A DNA stretch of 64,000 nt from Bolinopsis microptera. Lineage: Eukaryota > Ctenophora > Tentaculata > Lobata > Bolinopsidae. Shown piece after piece: positions 60,701 through 64,000 of this stretch. The stretch is from positions 13,182,169 to 13,246,168 of the forward strand of contig NC_087072.1 in the NCBI RefSeq assembly GCF_026151205.1, in the 5' to 3' direction. A program made the position numbers and the translations under genes. The notes under the pieces were generated by a model. It was not told the origin of the DNA. It was given only the letters and a program-made list of their open reading frames with translations, and ran no database searches. Within the stretch, counting starts at the first letter, position 1. Every line of letters starts with the position of its first letter.

Positions 60701-63504
60701 CGTATTTGACAGTACACTAATTGTGTATGGTTCCGTTAATTTATTTAAGGAGATAAGTTTTATTAAAGAGGTTATTAAGAGTGAGCCTGAAAGGGATATT
60801 ATTTTAATTGTGTTCAAGTCAACAGTTATTTTGCGCATCCACAAAATATTTTAATAGTAATGTTAGTATAGGGGATTAGATAAGAATAACGTATTAAGGA
60901 GAAAGGCTGTAGATTTGATTTTAGACTTAAGGGGTGTTGATGAAGTGTGCATACGGAGTTAGATTGTTAGAAAATTAAGACAACAATATAAATAAAACAA
61001 TAATTGTAAATTAATGCGTGTGAAAATTATGTTGACGCTTGTAGATGGACTCTAATAAATGGGTTTGATATATTATTTAGAATCCTTAACTAGCGAAAGC
61101 GTGAAGTTTTACCCTTACTAGTCTGATAACGAAATTTATTATTATTCGTAAAGCTCAGTTAATATATTAATCGCCAATGGCTACAGCTACTTTCTTCCTC
61201 AGAATTTTAATAACTAAATATTAAATAATTGGCATCTTCGTCGGGGGTCGATATTCGAAGCAATGACCCTGGATAAATCTAAAATAAATTTATAACCATG
61301 ACAACTGCTAATGGCTTAAACTGTAAGATAGGGATTTTTATAACAATCTTTTTAGTATCCATCTCAAGCTGTGGAAATGTTTCCAATCATATGAATTGAT
61401 TTAAACAGACAGTCAAACCAGAGTTAAAACTACAAACCGCGATTTCACGTTTCTTTACTAAGAATAATATACATTTATCTAAATAATAAGATAGAAAGAA
61501 GTCTAACCTGTGATATCTGATGAGACTTGTGGAGCAGTTTAAACAGGATGATAACAGTAGTGTGGGTTGTGGTGAACTCCGGTTTAATCCTAGTTCCCTC
61601 ATTCAGCTGTCCTCCTGTTTGTTCGGTGTACTCTGCGAGTGCTGCACTCACATTCTCCCATACTGCTAACTTGCTCTGCACTCGTAACTCTTTTTTATCT
61701 CTGGAGTTAAGAGTTTTATATAACAACAACTCAAATAGATCGTTAGTGAGTCTCACCATATTAGTGTCTAAAAAGATTTGATGATGATTTCAATTTGAAA
61801 ATCAGTTTGACGGTACGGTTGAAGTTTTTCCTTGTTTCCTCCTTATAGCATTATACTTACTACTTACCCTGTATCAGATATCATGTCCAGTACGTCACTC
61901 AGGAATTTCAAGTATTGGTTGTCTTCAAAGGGAACAGATTTCAGTAACTTAGCGAGATGGACAGATAGTAGCTTATCATCCTTGCTAGCAGATTGTAGCA
62001 CCTGCTGTGCTAGTTGTGCTTTGTGCTGGGTGGATACTATCTGACTGTGACACAGAGACTCTATCATACTCTGTTGGGTAAAGTTAGTAACGTTAGTAAC
62101 GTTAGTTAGTAACCATAGTAACCTTAGTTAGTAACGTTAGTAAAGTTAGTGAAACTTTAGCAACAAACTTCATTATTTTCAGTAAATAAGAAAATCAGAC
62201 ACAAATGCGAAATAGAAAAGTTCAGTTATTCAGTTGACACTTTCCACTGATGCGGAAAATGTGTTGTGAGTAGCAAAATGTGAGAGCATCACTTTTATCA
62301 GCGGGATTGGAACGTACCAGAACATTGATAGAATTGAGGGAGTTAGCAGCAGTTTGGAGAATAGAGATCATACTTCTAGCTTCAGGGGTACCTTTAGTGC
62401 AGTCACACAGCCTACTCCATATTGGCATAACTAGCCCTTTACAGTTCGGTTTATATCTTATAAATGTTACACATGTTAATAACTTAATTAATACCAGAGT
62501 CTTAAGTTACTAGTTAAAATAGCTTTTAAATGCGACCATGTTATATTATAGCAGTGTGATTTCACGTGTACAGTACTTGATTTTGCAGATTTCGACAACA
62601 ATCAGCAACAGTTAGGAAAACAATTAGGTATTAAATAATTCATACATAACAAAACAAGCCAAACTGAGTTAATTAGTAAGTAGTGTAACCTGATTAACAT
62701 CTCGTAGTATTTGAGGAATGTGGTACAATGAATGGAATCTGACAAGTTGAGAGAGGAAGGAGCGATGGTAGCCAGATCGCACTCGGGAGGAGTGCAGTCT
62801 AGGAGGAGATATAGGATATCAGCACCGCGCTGCACCAGGGCTCCTGCTTCTTGGTGCTTAAAACAGGTCTTTATACACGGCTCTAAAACCTGGGAAGGGA
62901 AATGGGTTGTTACAAGCTCAGAGGAAATTATCGGAATAATAAGAAGTAAGAGATATGTCTCATATTATCTTATATTATTCAGGAGTAAAGAGAGTTTGCT
63001 CTTAAAATGTATGAACTCAGAACTTACCGCAGAGAAATTGTTCATGTAATTGAGTCTGTGACAAGCAACTACCAAGTACCACCAGGACTTTACTAAAGCC
63101 AGGGAGACCTCTAGAGAGGGTTCCTTGATAGTGAAGAAGGGGGTCATGAAGAACTTCATGTGCTTGGAATTGGCAAAGAATTCTGGAATATTCGACCTGG
63201 AGAGACAATGATTGTATAGATAACATTTTTAGCTCAACTTTTGCCTGCCTAGACTTTCTCCTTTGATCTTTATCTTGATCAATTAGCCTAGATCATAGGA
63301 ACAATGCAGTAAATGTATCTATTTGATAGAGAAAGTAAGACAAAAAGCAATTAGTTGATAATGAGTGTAGCACCTGTAGATATCAATAACTTGTATCCAG
63401 CTGCCAAATAGAGCTATTCTGCTGTTGTTGTCGGTTAGGTGCTTTGTAAAGAGGTCAGGGACTGAAAACATCTCGTTCAGATACGCTGATTTCTTCAGAA
63501 TCGA
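48726..63504 (-). CDS. RIF1: RIF1, replication-timing/telomere-associated protein, 5' end beyond window
   Basis: Seventeen exons are visible: 63374-63504, 63028-63196, 62690-62889, 62318-62456, 61868-62070, 61508-61751, 57021-57185, 56757-56874, 56405-56597, 56084-56251, 55699-55939, 55134-55255, 54702-55017, 50972-54527, 50717-50827, 50427-50587 and 48726-50309, about 2,600 codons. RIF1 recruits PP1 to control origin firing and acts with 53BP1 in break repair. The HEAT-like repeats end at RVTTAKFWNSSFG (56084-56251). FTKHQKE and DRNVPVMYNSLDV follow, as in vertebrate RIF1. Then comes a disordered S/T/E-rich exon with two AT-hook-like KKRGRP motifs and an SQ array, and at its end the PP1-docking pair SILKRKLE and KRHVTF (about 50975-51050). 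Next is the conserved C-terminal module TIKTIGDLARLTPSQ..ITPKL. An acidic tail of about 500 residues then extends beyond the usual end. Confidence 0.93.
50972..51052 (-). other. PP1-docking motifs SILK and RVxF-type in RIF1
   Basis: The end of the large exon reads SSILKRKLE and, about 17 residues later, KRHVTFGPLP. The SILK plus [RK]x(0,1)[VI]xF pair in this order and spacing is the PP1 phosphatase docking site of animal RIF1 proteins. Here the RVxF core is HVTF preceded by KR, a permitted variant. Confidence 0.88.
52716..52967 (-). repeat. In-frame 21-bp repeat x12 in RIF1 (QTSIPDS units)
   Basis: Twelve uninterrupted 21-bp units encode heptads of the type QTSIPDS (variants QTSVPDS, QTNIPDS, QTSIPDI, QINMPDS and QTSLPEA). 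The array creates 11 S-Q pairs counting the flanking bases, the minimal target of ATM/ATR-type kinases. Period and phase are exact over 252 bp, so copies can expand or contract without a frameshift. Confidence 0.97.
57250..61480 (+). pseudogene. Transposon remnant in a RIF1 intron
   Basis: The 4.3 kb intron between RIF1 exons 61508-61751 and 57021-57185 holds broken plus-strand frames. 57716-57952 reads IIACGFDTSSSNTRIRNGSCVLL and WLACRHHIMELV; a shifted frame continues APDVTLFKSLKKKWDSHD and WYLTEDLIPLALFDESIP (57930-58104). 59762-59971 has a cysteine-rich end, SCNCLKSGCGNACSSRKAG..C. This set (FDT..SN...G.CVLLEQ, RHH.ME, WYLTEE..LALFD, then a CxC tail) recurs in a poorly named family of putative mobile-element proteins in cnidarians and arthropods, recalled from memory. 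Stops and frameshifts show that it is inactive. The ends and target duplication were not found. Confidence 0.6.
62078..62155. repeat. GTTAGTAAC-type simple repeat in a RIF1 intron
   Basis: Degenerate repeats of GTTAGTAAC/GTTAGTAACC fill most of the 62071-62317 intron. Non-coding. Confidence 0.8.
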
Positions 63505-63601
63505 CTGGGGTGACATGAATTATCAGAAAATTATGTTTTATCCTAATCTATCCAATAGATCAATTACTATTCAATGTAATTTCAAGAGCCCTTAGAATGT
63601 T

Positions 63602-63627
63602 GGGGGGGGGGGGGGGGGGGGGGGGGG
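63602..63627 (+). repeat. Homopolymer of 26 G in RIF1 intron
   Basis: An uninterrupted G run upstream (on the gene strand) of the first visible RIF1 exon; C-rich on the transcribed-sense strand. Likely length-variable. Confidence 0.9.
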
Positions 63628-64000
63628 TTCAATGGCGAAAAAACTGTATTTCGGCCGTGTTACCCTTGTTATAGGATGAATAGCACAATTGTATGATAAT
63701 TATATATTGTCTGAGATTACATCTTTAAATGTTGCGGTAGATCATAAATCATTGATGTTTTTATAGCAGGTGTTGGTGATTTGACTGAAATTTTGACTGC
63801 ATCTGGGACTAATAAATTTAACTTTAATAAGAAATTATTTTTTAGATTTTATTTCTCAACGATCATCAAGGCCAGAATAGTTACTGCGTTCTAAATTATC
63901 TCGGCTTAAGTACCTTAAATATATTTCCATGACTACCAATTAGTTTGACAATCATCTGTTATAAGTAGAGGAGGGAGGCGTTGTTCTCATTTTTCAACTG
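63628..64000. other. RIF1 intron or upstream exon region, window edge
   Basis: No further RIF1 exon was recognised here. The exon at 63374-63504 begins with a splice acceptor (CACCCCAG|TCG), so more 5' exons lie beyond the window. Confidence 0.5.

Noticed and set aside
63602-63627. G-quadruplex in RIF1 as an autoregulatory element (RIF1 binds G4 DNA)
   Set aside because: Attractive, but long homopolymers are common elsewhere in this window and nothing else supports function.

Overview
This is eukaryotic nuclear DNA from an invertebrate animal. Genes are split by many short GT-AG introns and encode metazoan families: ATG10, a p24/TMED cargo receptor, TMPPE, CLASRP, a BTB-BACK-Kelch protein and RIF1. 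Decayed transposons lie between and inside them. The sequence alone does not fix the phylum. A marine invertebrate such as a cnidarian would fit, but that is only a guess.

Layout. (1) 236-1605 is a near-perfect 1.37 kb palindrome flanked by TTAA. (2) 3097-16452 is a dense run of six genes, all on the minus strand and 0.3-0.6 kb apart: ATG10; two tandem phytanoyl-CoA-dioxygenase-like paralogues; TMED; TMPPE, whose last exon is split by a TTAA-flanked element; and CLASRP. (3) 16.5-30 kb is a transposon-rich block. It holds several inverted-repeat elements, ~320 bp tandem repeats, a LINE reverse-transcriptase tail, a ULP1-type protease reading frame, a LINE RNase H fragment with a nested hAT-like element, and a broken PIF/Harbinger transposase. 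(4) 30900-31280, on the plus strand, is a small secreted cysteine-rich protein with a clear TATA box. (5) 32093-35823, minus strand, is a complete eight-exon KLHL gene of 585 residues. (6) 35.8-48.7 kb has no recognisable gene, but carries simple repeats, purine tracts and a CCAAT-box array. (7) 48726-63504, minus strand, is RIF1 without its 5' end. It has HEAT-type exons, a 3.6 kb disordered exon, SILK/RVxF PP1-docking motifs and the conserved C-terminal module. A transposon remnant sits in one of its introns.

All recognised host genes except the secreted protein read on the minus strand. The six-gene run mixes autophagy, lipid/small-molecule oxidation, secretory traffic, a membrane phosphoesterase and splicing, so shared function is not obvious. 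Its compactness and a possible splice acceptor just before each start codon raise the possibility of polycistronic transcription with spliced-leader trans-splicing, which is inference. Exon borders were placed by hand from GT/AG sites, reading phase and family similarity; all intron phases of the KLHL, PhyH, TMED, TMPPE, CLASRP and RIF1 models are consistent. The points most worth a second look are a 12-unit, 21-bp repeat in RIF1 that makes a cluster of SQ kinase sites; a long S/T-rich acidic tail after the conserved RIF1 C-terminal module; the TTAA element in the TMPPE coding exon; and a five-fold tandem duplication of a splice donor in TMED.
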